64,000 nt of DNA from Inhella crocodyli (GTDB lineage: Bacteria; Pseudomonadota; Gammaproteobacteria; Burkholderiales; Burkholderiaceae_C), in assembly GCF_004004565.1 (NCBI RefSeq), contig NZ_SACM01000003.1, positions 124,001 to 188,000 of the forward strand, in the 5' to 3' direction. This document shows, in pieces, positions 54,097 to 61,868 of the stretch. Under the pieces are notes generated by a model. The model had not been told where the DNA came from, did no database searches, and worked only from the letters and a program-made list of their open reading frames with translations. The position numbers were made by a program, and so were the translations under genes. How positions within the stretch are numbered: position 1 is the stretch's first letter; every line of letters begins with the position of its first letter.

Positions 54097-55592
54097 CAGA
54101 AGCGCTCCAGCTCGGGGTGCGGCAGCACGCCGCCGCGCACCCACAGCTTGCCGCCCTCGGCGCAGCGGTTCAACAGCGGGATGGCCTTGCCGGGGTTCAG
54201 GTGGCCGCTGGGGTCCCACGCGGCCTTCACGCCGTGGAAGGCCTTGAGCTCTTCGGCGCTGAACTGCACGCACATCGAGCCGAGCTTCTCCACGCCCACG
54301 CCGTGCTCGCCGGTGACGGTGCCGCCCATGGCCACCGCGGTTTCCAGGATGGCCGCACCAAAACCCTCGGCGCGGCGGATTTGGTCGGGGTCTTTGGCGT
54401 CGAACAGGATCAGCGGGTGCAGGTTGCCGTCACCGGCATGGAACACGTTGGCGCAGCGCAGGCCCCACTCGCCCTGCATGGCCTCGATGCGTTGCAGCAT
54501 CTCGGCCAGGCGGCGGCGGGGGATGGAGGCGTCCATGCACAGGTAGTCGGGGCTCAGGCGGCCGCTGGCGGGGAAGGCGTTCTTGCGCCCGCTCCAAAAG
54601 CGCAGGCGCTCGGCCTCGTCGCGGCTGACCTCGATGCGCGTCGCACCGCAGCGCTCCAGCACGGCGCGCATCTGCGCCAGCTCGGCCTCCACGCTGGCGG
54701 GCTCGCCATCGCTCTCGCACAGCAAGATGGCGGCGGCGTTCAGGTCGTAACCGGCGTGCACGAAGGCCTCGACGGCGGCGGTCATCGGCTTGTCCATCAT
54801 CTCCAGGCCGGCGGGTGTAAGCCCCGCGGCGATGAGCGCGGCCACGGCCTCGCCGGCCTTCGTCACCGCGTCGAAGCTGGCCAGCAGGCAGCGGGCCAGC
54901 GCGGGCTTGGGGGTCAGGCGCACCAGCACCTCGGTCACCACCATCAACAGGCCTTCGCTGCCGATGGCCAGGGCCAGCAGGTCGGGGCCGGCGGTGTCGA
55001 TGGCGCCGGCCATGCTGCCCAATTCGATCGGCTCGCCGTCCACCGTGTAGCCCTTGAGACCGATGACGTTGTGCAGCGTCAGGCCGTACTTCAGGCAGTG
55101 CACGCCGCCGGCGTTCTCGCTGACATTGCCGCCGATGGTGCAGGCGATCTGGCTGCTGGGATCGGGCGCGTAGTACAGGCCGTGCGCGGCGGCCGCCTCG
55201 CTGATGGCGAGGTTGCGCACGCCGCACTGCACGCGCGCGGTGCGGGCCAGGGGGTCGATGGCCAGCACGCGGTTGAACTTGCTCAGGGCCAGGCTCAGGC
55301 CCAGGGCGTGCGGCATGGCGCCGCCCGACAGGCCGGTGCCGGCGCCGCGCGGCACGATGGGCACGCCCAGGCGGTGCGCGGCCTTCAGCACGGCCACGAG
55401 CTCGTCCTCGGTGGCCGGCAGGGCCACGGCCAGCGGGCGCTCGCGCATGGCGGTGAAGCCGTCGCACTCGAAGGGCGCGAGTTGGGCCTCGCGCCAGACC
55501 AGGCTCTCGGGCGGCAGGTGCGGCTTCAGCGCGGCCAGCAAGGCGCGCTGGCGGTCGGCGCGGTCGGGCGCGTCGGTCGAAGCCAGGGCCAT
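54096..55592 (-). CDS. glcD: Glycolate oxidase FAD-linked subunit GlcD
   Basis: Main FAD subunit of glycolate oxidase, or of a related D-lactate-type dehydrogenase. The 498-residue product has the PCMH FAD domain with VPRGAGTGLSGGAMPH, IACTIGGNVSENAGGVHCLKYGLT and LALAIGSEGLLMVVTEV, and a C-terminal FAD-linked oxidase domain with CANVFHAGDGNLHPLILFD, GGTVTGEHGVGVEKL and KAAWDPSGHLNPGKAIP. These match GlcD closely. The GlcD length is normal. It lies 10 nt after phaM on the same strand and is followed by glcE with a 1-nt overlap. Confidence 0.93.
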   Translation of the reverse strand: MALASTDAPDRADRQRALLAALKPHLPPESLVWREAQLAPFECDGFTAMRERPLAVALPATEDELVAVLKAAHRLGVPIVPRGAGTGLSGGAMPHALGLSLALSKFNRVLAIDPLARTARVQCGVRNLAISEAAAAHGLYYAPDPSSQIACTIGGNVSENAGGVHCLKYGLTLHNVIGLKGYTVDGEPIELGSMAGAIDTAGPDLLALAIGSEGLLMVVTEVLVRLTPKPALARCLLASFDAVTKAGEAVAALIAAGLTPAGLEMMDKPMTAAVEAFVHAGYDLNAAAILLCESDGEPASVEAELAQMRAVLERCGATRIEVSRDEAERLRFWSGRKNAFPASGRLSPDYLCMDASIPRRRLAEMLQRIEAMQGEWGLRCANVFHAGDGNLHPLILFDAKDPDQIRRAEGFGAAILETAVAMGGTVTGEHGVGVEKLGSMCVQFSAEELKAFHGVKAAWDPSGHLNPGKAIPLLNRCAEGGKLWVRGGVLPHPELERF

Positions 55593-55602
55593 CAGCAGGG
55601 CA

Positions 55603-56385
55603 TCAGCGGCGCTTGGCCGGCGCGCGCTTGCGCGGCGCGGCCTTCGGCGCGGGCGCAGCGGCCGCCTCGGCCTCGGCCCGCTGGGTGGACAGGCTCTTGG
55701 CCATGCTGCCGGCCACGGCCTGGGGCACGCTGGCGGCCTTGCGCAAGGTGTCGCCCGCGGCGTCGATGCTTTGTTTGACCAGGCTCTGCGCCAGGCCCTT
55801 CGCGGCGTCGGTGGCGCTGTCCTTCATCGCATTGGCGGCCACTTGGCTGAACTGTTGCGTGAGCGCGCCCCACCACTGCATCGGGTCCACGCCCAAGCCA
55901 GGTGCGCCTTTGCCCGAGGCCCCAACCGCCGCCGAGGCTGCCGCCCCCGCCGCCTTGCCTGCGGCCTTGGTGGCGCCCTTCAGGGCGGCGCCGGCCACCT
56001 TCTTCGTGACCTTCTTGCCGGCCTGCACCGCCGAGGCCGCCCCCGGCGGTACGCCGGGCATGCCCGGCACCCCGCTGAGGTCGGGCACCTTCAGCGCCTC
56101 CTTCAGCTCGGACATGGGCACGTTCATGCTTTTGAGGGTCGACAAGGTCATGCGCTGCACCTCCAGCGCCTGGATGGTGGCGGCCAGCATGCGGGCGTTT
56201 TGCTCCAGCCAGAACTGCACGGTGCGCAGCTCTTCGATGCGCTTGCCCAGCTCCTCCGGGTTCAGCGTGGGCGCGACCCACTGGCCGATGGCCCCGATGC
56301 CCGGCAAGTTGCTGCCGGCGTTCTTCATCAGGCCTTGCAGGAAGTCGAAACCGGGCACGAACTTGCTGAACTGGGCGTCGCTCAT
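55603..56385 (-). CDS. phaM: PhaM-family polyhydroxyalkanoate granule protein
   Basis: PHA granule-associated regulator that activates PHA synthase and can link granules to the nucleoid. The 260-residue product has the PhaM start FSKFVPGFDFLQGLMKNAG, PTLNPEELGKRIEELRTVQFWLEQNARMLAATIQALE, and MTLSTLKSMNVP. A low-complexity Ala/Lys/Pro-rich centre follows, ending in a basic APRKRAPAKRR tail that can bind DNA, as known for PhaM of Ralstonia. I take the ATG giving MSDAQFSKF; fifteen further upstream codons look like leader DNA. The gene lies 10 nt before glcD. Confidence 0.88.
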   Translation of the reverse strand: MSDAQFSKFVPGFDFLQGLMKNAGSNLPGIGAIGQWVAPTLNPEELGKRIEELRTVQFWLEQNARMLAATIQALEVQRMTLSTLKSMNVPMSELKEALKVPDLSGVPGMPGVPPGAASAVQAGKKVTKKVAGAALKGATKAAGKAAGAAASAAVGASGKGAPGLGVDPMQWWGALTQQFSQVAANAMKDSATDAAKGLAQSLVKQSIDAAGDTLRKAASVPQAVAGSMAKSLSTQRAEAEAAAAPAPKAAPRKRAPAKRR

Positions 56386-56439
56386 CGCAGCTCCTTGGCG
56401 GGGGAAGGCCTTGATCCTACTTCCGGCCACCGAGCGGGA

Positions 56440-57339
56440 TCAGGCCCCCCAGCGCGTCAACACGTCGTAGTCGCGCAGCGACAGCCCCGGCGGCTGCGGG
56501 TAGCCTGGCAATTGCCACACGCGCGAGCCGCGGACCGCCGCGAGCGAGGCGCCGAAGTGGCGTTGGAACAGGCGCCGGTAGCTCCCGTCGCGCCGCGCCC
56601 GCTGCAGGCCCTCCATCAGCACTGCACGCAGCTGGGGCCGGTGCGGGCCGACGAAGAAACAGTCGTCCAAGGGGTAGAAGAGCAGCACACCCGGCACCAC
56701 CGCCAAGGGGACTTGGGGGTCACTGAAGCGCAGCAGCTCCGACGGCGTTTCGTTCAGGCCGCGGCTGAGGAAGTCCAGGCTGCCTTGGCGCAGCCCCGCG
56801 TACAGCAGGTCGGTGCTGCGCGCGGTGACGACCTGGAAGCCCAGTTGCGCCATCAAGGGCATGTCGCCCCAATCCTGGCCGTAGCCCAAGCGGTGCCGCT
56901 GTTGCAGGTCGCTCAAGTGCGTCAAGGCGGTGAACTCGGGCAGGCGGTCGGCCCGCACCACCAACTGGCGCACGCCCAGCAGGCCGCGCCGCAGGGGGAA
57001 GTCCACGCGCGTCAGCGAAAACTCCGCGTACAGCGCGGGGTCCAGCGCGGGCAAGGGCGCCACGTCGGCGTGCCCATCGCGCAACTCGCGCACCTGGCGT
57101 GGCCAGGTTTGCGTGGACAAGAGGCGCAGCGGGTCGGCCGCGTGCCCGGCCTTGTCCAGCGCCAAGCGGGCCAACTCGCCCTGGAAGAAGGTTTGCCGCT
57201 CCACGTGCACGGGCGGGCCGGGCATGCGCACCGTGGCATCGCCCTGCGTCTCGGGCGTGTGCGTGGTGCGCGACCAGGCCGCCGGCGCCGCGAAGGCCCA
57301 GGCCCCCAAGCCCGCAAGAAGACGTCGCCGCTCGGTCAT
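56440..57339 (-). CDS. Periplasmic solute-binding protein (family 3-like), orphan
   Basis: The 299-residue product has an N-terminal export signal with RRR at residues 4-6 and an Ala-rich core (LLAGLGAWAFAAPAAWS), possibly Tat-like. The rest resembles amino-acid-type binding proteins: LRDGHADVAPLPALDPALYAEF, RQLVVRADRLPEF, HRLGYGQDWGDMPLMAQLGFQV and VLMEGLQRARRDGSYRRLFQRHFG, the last being characteristic of family 3 ends. No ABC permease or ATPase gene lies near, so it is either a partner of a distant transporter or a sensor. It starts 10 nt after the OPT transporter stop. Confidence 0.7.
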   Translation of the reverse strand: MTERRRLLAGLGAWAFAAPAAWSRTTHTPETQGDATVRMPGPPVHVERQTFFQGELARLALDKAGHAADPLRLLSTQTWPRQVRELRDGHADVAPLPALDPALYAEFSLTRVDFPLRRGLLGVRQLVVRADRLPEFTALTHLSDLQQRHRLGYGQDWGDMPLMAQLGFQVVTARSTDLLYAGLRQGSLDFLSRGLNETPSELLRFSDPQVPLAVVPGVLLFYPLDDCFFVGPHRPQLRAVLMEGLQRARRDGSYRRLFQRHFGASLAAVRGSRVWQLPGYPQPPGLSLRDYDVLTRWGA

Positions 57340-57349
57340 GGTCGGGGGC

Positions 57350-59146
57350 TCACAGCAGGGCCAACAGGCCGGCCACGCCCAAGCCCAGCGCGGCCAGGGC
57401 GTCGCCGGCGATCAAGCCGCCGCCCACCAGGGAGGTGGTGCTCATGTCGCTGGGCGTCCCGTCGCCCTGGGGGGCCGGGCGCAGGCTGTTGAACAGGCTG
57501 GAGACGATGCCGCCTGCCCCGAACCACAGGGAGGTGGGCAGGTTCACGAAGCCGCCGAAGCTGAAGGCGTAGGGGCTGGGCAGCACCAGCGCGTCGACAC
57601 AGAAGTCGGTGACAAAGCCGGCCCGGCCCGAGGCCACGAAGCGGCGGTACGCCACGGCGCGCTTGAGCAGCTTGCGCGCCAATTCGACGCCGAAGCCAAA
57701 GCCCAGGCCGATCAAGATGGCCACCGTTTGGTGCGGGTTGGGCTCGGACAGCCCGCGCAGCACGCCCACGAACTTGTAGGTCATGGCCGAGGACCATTGC
57801 GCCGGCTGTTGGTCGGCGCTCATCACCGTTTGGTCCAGGCGCAGCACGGGGTAGGCGGCCATGAACAGCTCGGCGATGCCCACGGCCAACAAGGCCCCGA
57901 CCAAGATGCCGCTGACCTGGAAGCGGAACTGCAGCGCGCGGTTGGAGCCCAGGCGCCAGCCCGTGCTGCGGTCTTGCTGCATGTCGCAGCCGATGCTGGT
58001 GGCCACCAACAGCACGGTGGCCGCCATGAGACCCACCATGGGGTCGGTGAGGCCGGCCAGCGCGAACACGATGACGCTGACGACGAAGGCCGAGCTGATG
58101 GGATTGCTGTCGCTGATGCCCACCGAGATGCCGTTGCCCATCACCAGCACGGCCGTCATGCCGAGGCCCATCAGCATGAAGAGCAGGGGCACGTCGAAAA
58201 ACTGCGTGCCGCAGACCACCACGGCCACGGCGCTGGCGGCCACAAAGGCCAACAAGCGCGGCACGCTGTGGCGGGGGCCGCGCATTTCGTCGGCCACGGG
58301 CAGGGGATCGGGGTCAACGCCGCGCAGGCGCTGGAAGGCCTGCCAGAGGATGAGCGCGATGTCGATGACCGTGGCGCCCAGGATCATGCCCAGCGCGATC
58401 AAGAACGCGATCTTGCGGAAGGGTTCGCCGTCTTTGAGCCAGCCGATCTCGACAAAGGTTGGTGTCAGCGCCCAGAAGAGCAGGCCCGAGGTGATGGCCG
58501 GGATGGTGATGCGCGCGCCGACGATGAGGCCGGCGCCGAAGGTGGCCACGCTCATCTCGATGGCGCCGAGCACCGCCACCTTCACCGAGGCCACGCCCAG
58601 GCCCAGGCCCACGCCCATGCCGCCGAACAAGCGCGCCACCGACTGCTTGAGCAGCACCGGATCGGTCAGCGCCCGGATGATGTTGGCCACGGCCAGGCCC
58701 GAGGGGTAGGTGAGCTTCATGCGCTCCACCAGCACCGGCGTGTACAGCATGCCAATGCCGCAGCCGAGCAGGCCGATGGCCAGCATGTAGCTCACCATCT
58801 GCCAGGTGGGCACGGGCGGCAGGCCCATCCACACCCGCGCCTGCAGCAGCGAGCTCATGGCCATCATGCCGGCCACGCTGGCGGCCATGGTCTGCATGTA
58901 GTTGGCGCCGTGCCGGCCGGCCGCGCCGTAGCCCAGGGTGACGATGGAGCCCAAGATGCCGGCCATGACCTGCGCGTTGACGTAGAAGCCCACGGCGAAG
59001 TTCATGTAGCTGGCCGCCAGGCCCCCCAAGGGCCCCAGCACCAGCATGCCCACCACCACCAAGAGCGCGTAGTAGCCGGGCGTGCCGATGGGGGGCAACC
59101 ACGCCCAGCGGCGGGCGTCGGCAGGGCTCAAAACGGCATCGGTCAT
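57350..59146 (-). CDS. OPT-family oligopeptide transporter
   Basis: The 598-residue membrane protein has more than a dozen hydrophobic segments and the OPT-family features: YYALLVVVGMLVLGPLGGLAAS, GMLYTPVLVERMKLTYPSGLA (the conserved NPG/KxP-like region), AGLIVGARITIPAITSGLL, GLTDPMVGLMAATVLLVATS, SIGCDMQQDRSTGW, and VDALVLPSPYAFSFGGFVN. OPT proteins of this bacterial type move oligopeptides or metal chelates; the substrate cannot be told here. It is followed within 10 nt by a periplasmic solute-binding protein gene and is divergent from prfC. Confidence 0.88.
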   Translation of the reverse strand: MTDAVLSPADARRWAWLPPIGTPGYYALLVVVGMLVLGPLGGLAASYMNFAVGFYVNAQVMAGILGSIVTLGYGAAGRHGANYMQTMAASVAGMMAMSSLLQARVWMGLPPVPTWQMVSYMLAIGLLGCGIGMLYTPVLVERMKLTYPSGLAVANIIRALTDPVLLKQSVARLFGGMGVGLGLGVASVKVAVLGAIEMSVATFGAGLIVGARITIPAITSGLLFWALTPTFVEIGWLKDGEPFRKIAFLIALGMILGATVIDIALILWQAFQRLRGVDPDPLPVADEMRGPRHSVPRLLAFVAASAVAVVVCGTQFFDVPLLFMLMGLGMTAVLVMGNGISVGISDSNPISSAFVVSVIVFALAGLTDPMVGLMAATVLLVATSIGCDMQQDRSTGWRLGSNRALQFRFQVSGILVGALLAVGIAELFMAAYPVLRLDQTVMSADQQPAQWSSAMTYKFVGVLRGLSEPNPHQTVAILIGLGFGFGVELARKLLKRAVAYRRFVASGRAGFVTDFCVDALVLPSPYAFSFGGFVNLPTSLWFGAGGIVSSLFNSLRPAPQGDGTPSDMSTTSLVGGGLIAGDALAALGLGVAGLLALL

Positions 59147-59292
59147 GTCAGGGGGCCAGGGATCGCGAACAACAACCTGGCAGGCTAGCCGGCGCGCAAG
59201 GCGTCGCGCCTGCCGACTTTCCCCCGTTCTGGCGGCAATCTCGGGAAAACCCGGGGCTCGATAATGCCGGGTTCCCTGCCGGATTGCCCCTC

Positions 59293-60915
59293 ATGACCGA
59301 TTTGTCCCGCCTCGACAGCGAAGTGCGCCGCCGTCGCACCTTCGCCATCATCAGCCACCCCGACGCGGGCAAGACCACGCTGACGGAAAAGCTGCTGCTG
59401 TTCTCGGGCGCGATCCAGATCGCCGGCTCTGTGAAGGCCCGCAAGGCCGCGCGCCACGCCACCTCCGACTGGATGGAGATCGAGAAGCAGCGCGGCATCT
59501 CGGTGGCCTCGTCGGTGATGCAGATGGAGTACCGCGACTGCGTCATCAACCTGCTGGACACCCCGGGCCACCAGGACTTCAGCGAAGACACCTACCGCGT
59601 GCTGACGGCCGTGGACGCGGCGCTGATGGTCATCGACGCCGCCAACGGCGTCGAGCCGCAAACCCGCCGCCTGCTGCAGGTTTGCCGCGCGCGCAACACG
59701 CCCATCCTCACCTTCGTCAACAAGATGGACCGCGAGGTGAAAGACCCGCTGGCCCTGATGGACGAGCTGGAGCAAGAACTCGGCATGGCCATCTGCCCCT
59801 TCACCTGGCCGGTGGGCATGGGCAAGCAGTTCGGCGGCGTGATGGACCTGCGCGCCCGCACCATGCGCGTGTTCGCCCCGGGCGAGGACCGCGCTGGCGG
59901 CGACGAAGAGCTGATCACCGACCTGGACAACCCCGCGCACGAAAGCCGCTTCGGCATGGCCTGGGGCCAGGCCCAGGGCGAGCTGGAGCTCGTGCGCGAG
60001 GCGGCCACGCCTTTCGAGCACAGCGAGTTCCTCGCCGGCCACCAAACGCCGATGTTCTTTGGCTCGGCCATCAACAACTTCGGTGTGCGCGAGGTGCTGG
60101 ACGCCCTGGTGGAACTGGCCCCACCCCCGGGCGAGCGCGCCGCGCTGCAGCGCGTGGTGGCGCCCACCGAGAAGAAGTTCAGTGGCGTGGTGTTCAAGAT
60201 CCAGGCCAACATGGACCCGGCGCACCGCGACCGCATCGCCTTCGTGCGCGTGGCCAGCGGCCACTTCGAGCGCGGCATGAAGCTCAAGGTCACGCGCACG
60301 GGCAAGGACTTCCGCCCCAACACCGTGGTGTCCTTCCTGTCGCAGCGCCGCGAGCTGCTGGAAGAGGCCTTCGGCGGCGACATCATCGGCATCCCCAACC
60401 ACGGTGTGCTGCACCTGGGCGACACCCTGACCGAAGGCGAGCCGCTGCAGTTCACCGGCCTGCCCTTCTTCGCCCCGGAAATGTTCCGCAACGTGGAAGT
60501 GGCCGACCCGCTCAAGACCAAGCAGCTGCGCGCCGGCCTGCAACAGCTGGGCGAAGAAGGCGCCATCCAGGTCTTCCGCCCCATGGCCGGCAGCGTGCTG
60601 ATGCTGGGCGCCGTGGGCCAACTGCAGTTCGAAGTGGTGGCCCACCGCCTGGAGCACGAGTACGGCGTCAAGGCCCGCATCCAGCCCTGCCGCTTCCAGG
60701 TGGCGCGCTGGGTCACGGCCGACGACGAGAACGAGTTGAAGAAATTCATCGCCGCCAACGACCACCGCATGGCCCTGGACGCCGTGGACGCGCCGACCAT
60801 CTTGGTGGAGTACGCGCCCGAGCTGCGCGCCATCCAAGAGAACTGGCCCAAGATCCACTTCCACGCGCTGCGCGAGCACGCGGGGCTGGTGTTCCAGAAG
60901 CGCATGGACGGCTGA
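59293..60915 (+). CDS. prfC: Peptide chain release factor 3
   Basis: Translational GTPase that recycles RF1/RF2 from the ribosome. The 540-residue product has the GTP-binding motifs ISHPDAGKTTLTEKLL (P-loop, about residues 20-35), a RGISVASSVMQM switch region, DTPGHQDFSEDTYR and ILTFVNKMDRE (NKxD), and the RF3 domains with VFKIQANMDPAHRDRIAFVR and LGAVGQLQFEVVAHRLEHEYGV. I chose the ATG giving MTDLSRLDSEVRR; a TTG three codons upstream is unlikely. A GATAAT box about 30 bp upstream may be its -10. It is coupled to grpB by a TGATG overlap. Confidence 0.96.
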   Translation: MTDLSRLDSEVRRRRTFAIISHPDAGKTTLTEKLLLFSGAIQIAGSVKARKAARHATSDWMEIEKQRGISVASSVMQMEYRDCVINLLDTPGHQDFSEDTYRVLTAVDAALMVIDAANGVEPQTRRLLQVCRARNTPILTFVNKMDREVKDPLALMDELEQELGMAICPFTWPVGMGKQFGGVMDLRARTMRVFAPGEDRAGGDEELITDLDNPAHESRFGMAWGQAQGELELVREAATPFEHSEFLAGHQTPMFFGSAINNFGVREVLDALVELAPPPGERAALQRVVAPTEKKFSGVVFKIQANMDPAHRDRIAFVRVASGHFERGMKLKVTRTGKDFRPNTVVSFLSQRRELLEEAFGGDIIGIPNHGVLHLGDTLTEGEPLQFTGLPFFAPEMFRNVEVADPLKTKQLRAGLQQLGEEGAIQVFRPMAGSVLMLGAVGQLQFEVVAHRLEHEYGVKARIQPCRFQVARWVTADDENELKKFIAANDHRMALDAVDAPTILVEYAPELRAIQENWPKIHFHALREHAGLVFQKRMDG

Positions 60916-61379
60916 TGCCCACCTTGCACGAAGCGGCCGACTACCAACCGCTTTTGCGCCAGAAGTTCGAGCAGGTTCGCCACCGCCTGCTCGCTCGTTG
61001 GCCGACGGCCCGAATCGAGCACATCGGTGCATCCAGCCTGCCTGGTGCCGTCTCCAAGGGCGATTTGGATGTGCTCATGCTGGTCGCCCCCAAAGACCTC
61101 GAAGCCGTCCGCATGGTCCTGGTCGACGACGGATACACCGAAAAGACCGACACCTTGCGCACCTCCATGCTGTGCATGCTGGAGGCCCACGACCATGCCG
61201 TGCAACTGGTCGCGGCAGGGTCGCGCCACGAACGCGACTTTCTGACATTCCGTGATCGACTGCGCGCCGACCCCCACCGGGTCGCCGAGTACAACGCCCT
61301 CAAGCGTCAGCACGCGGGGGCCAGCGACGCCGACTACCGGGCAGCGAAAGCGGCCTTCATCCAGCTGGTTTTGCGCTGA
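60915..61379 (+). CDS. GrpB-family nucleotidyltransferase-like protein
   Basis: The 154-residue product belongs to the GrpB/UPF0157 family, a compact nucleotidyltransferase fold. It has RIEHIGASSLPGAVSKGDLDVLMLV (the GSxS and D-x-D type active-site segments, about residues 33-57), ERDFLTFRDRLRADPHRVAEYN and RAAKAAFIQLVLR at the end. The biochemical function of bacterial GrpB proteins is not established; some are linked to dephospho-CoA kinase. It is translationally coupled to prfC. Confidence 0.85.
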   Translation: MPTLHEAADYQPLLRQKFEQVRHRLLARWPTARIEHIGASSLPGAVSKGDLDVLMLVAPKDLEAVRMVLVDDGYTEKTDTLRTSMLCMLEAHDHAVQLVAAGSRHERDFLTFRDRLRADPHRVAEYNALKRQHAGASDADYRAAKAAFIQLVLR

Positions 61380-61498
61380 CCATCGTGTGCGGATGCACCC
61401 TGTGCCGCAGAGCAAGCGCTGCGTCGCAAGGGGCGGGCGCCCAGGGGGCATGGAGTGCACCATTCACTCACCCCAACAGGCACCCCAGGGAGCCCACC

Positions 61499-61813
61499 AT
61501 GTTTGCCAACGACCTCGACCGCCTCGCCGCCCTGCACAGCAATGGCAAGCTGAGCGACGAGGAGTTCCAACGCGCCAAGGCCCGCGTGCTGGACGGGCAA
61601 GACCCTGCGCCAGCGACCGCTGCCGCTGCCGCGGTGAACGGCTTGCGCCGCAGCCGCAGCGATCGCTGGATCGGTGGCGTGTGCGGCGGCCTGGCCCGGG
61701 TCACCGGCCTGGAGGCCTGGGGCTGGCGCCTGCTCTTCGTGCTGGGCCTGTTCCTCAGCGGCTGCAGCCTCTTGGCCTACGCGCTGCTGTGGATCTTCGT
61801 GCCCAACGAGTGA
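61499..61813 (+). CDS. SHOCT-PspC-domain small membrane protein
   Basis: The 104-residue product has a SHOCT-type start (DLDRLAALHSNGKLSDEEF, residues 4-22) and a PspC domain (RSRSDRWIGGVCGGLARVTG ... LLFVLGLFLSGCSLLAYALLWIFVP, about 50-102) with one to two membrane helices. PspC-domain proteins are linked to envelope stress. I take the ATG after a GGGAG ribosome binding site; the longer frame upstream looks non-coding. It is convergent with the second TonB-dependent receptor gene across a strong hairpin. Confidence 0.85.
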   Translation: MFANDLDRLAALHSNGKLSDEEFQRAKARVLDGQDPAPATAAAAAVNGLRRSRSDRWIGGVCGGLARVTGLEAWGWRLLFVLGLFLSGCSLLAYALLWIFVPNE

Positions 61814-61821
61814 GCCTCGAC

Positions 61822-61845
61822 CGAGGGCGGCCCGTGCCGCCCTCG
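61822..61845. terminator. Bidirectional terminator hairpin
   Basis: A perfect 10-bp stem CGAGGGCGGC / GCCGCCCTCG with a CCGT loop lies in the 55-bp gap between the PspC and TonB-receptor genes. No U-run follows, but the stem is strong. Confidence 0.6.
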
Positions 61846-61868
61846 CCCTCTTGGGGTTCAGAACGCGT

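Noticed and set aside
59147-59292. Possible riboswitch in the OPT-prfC gap
   Set aside because: No conserved riboswitch core visible; only GC-rich short repeats and a GATAAT box.
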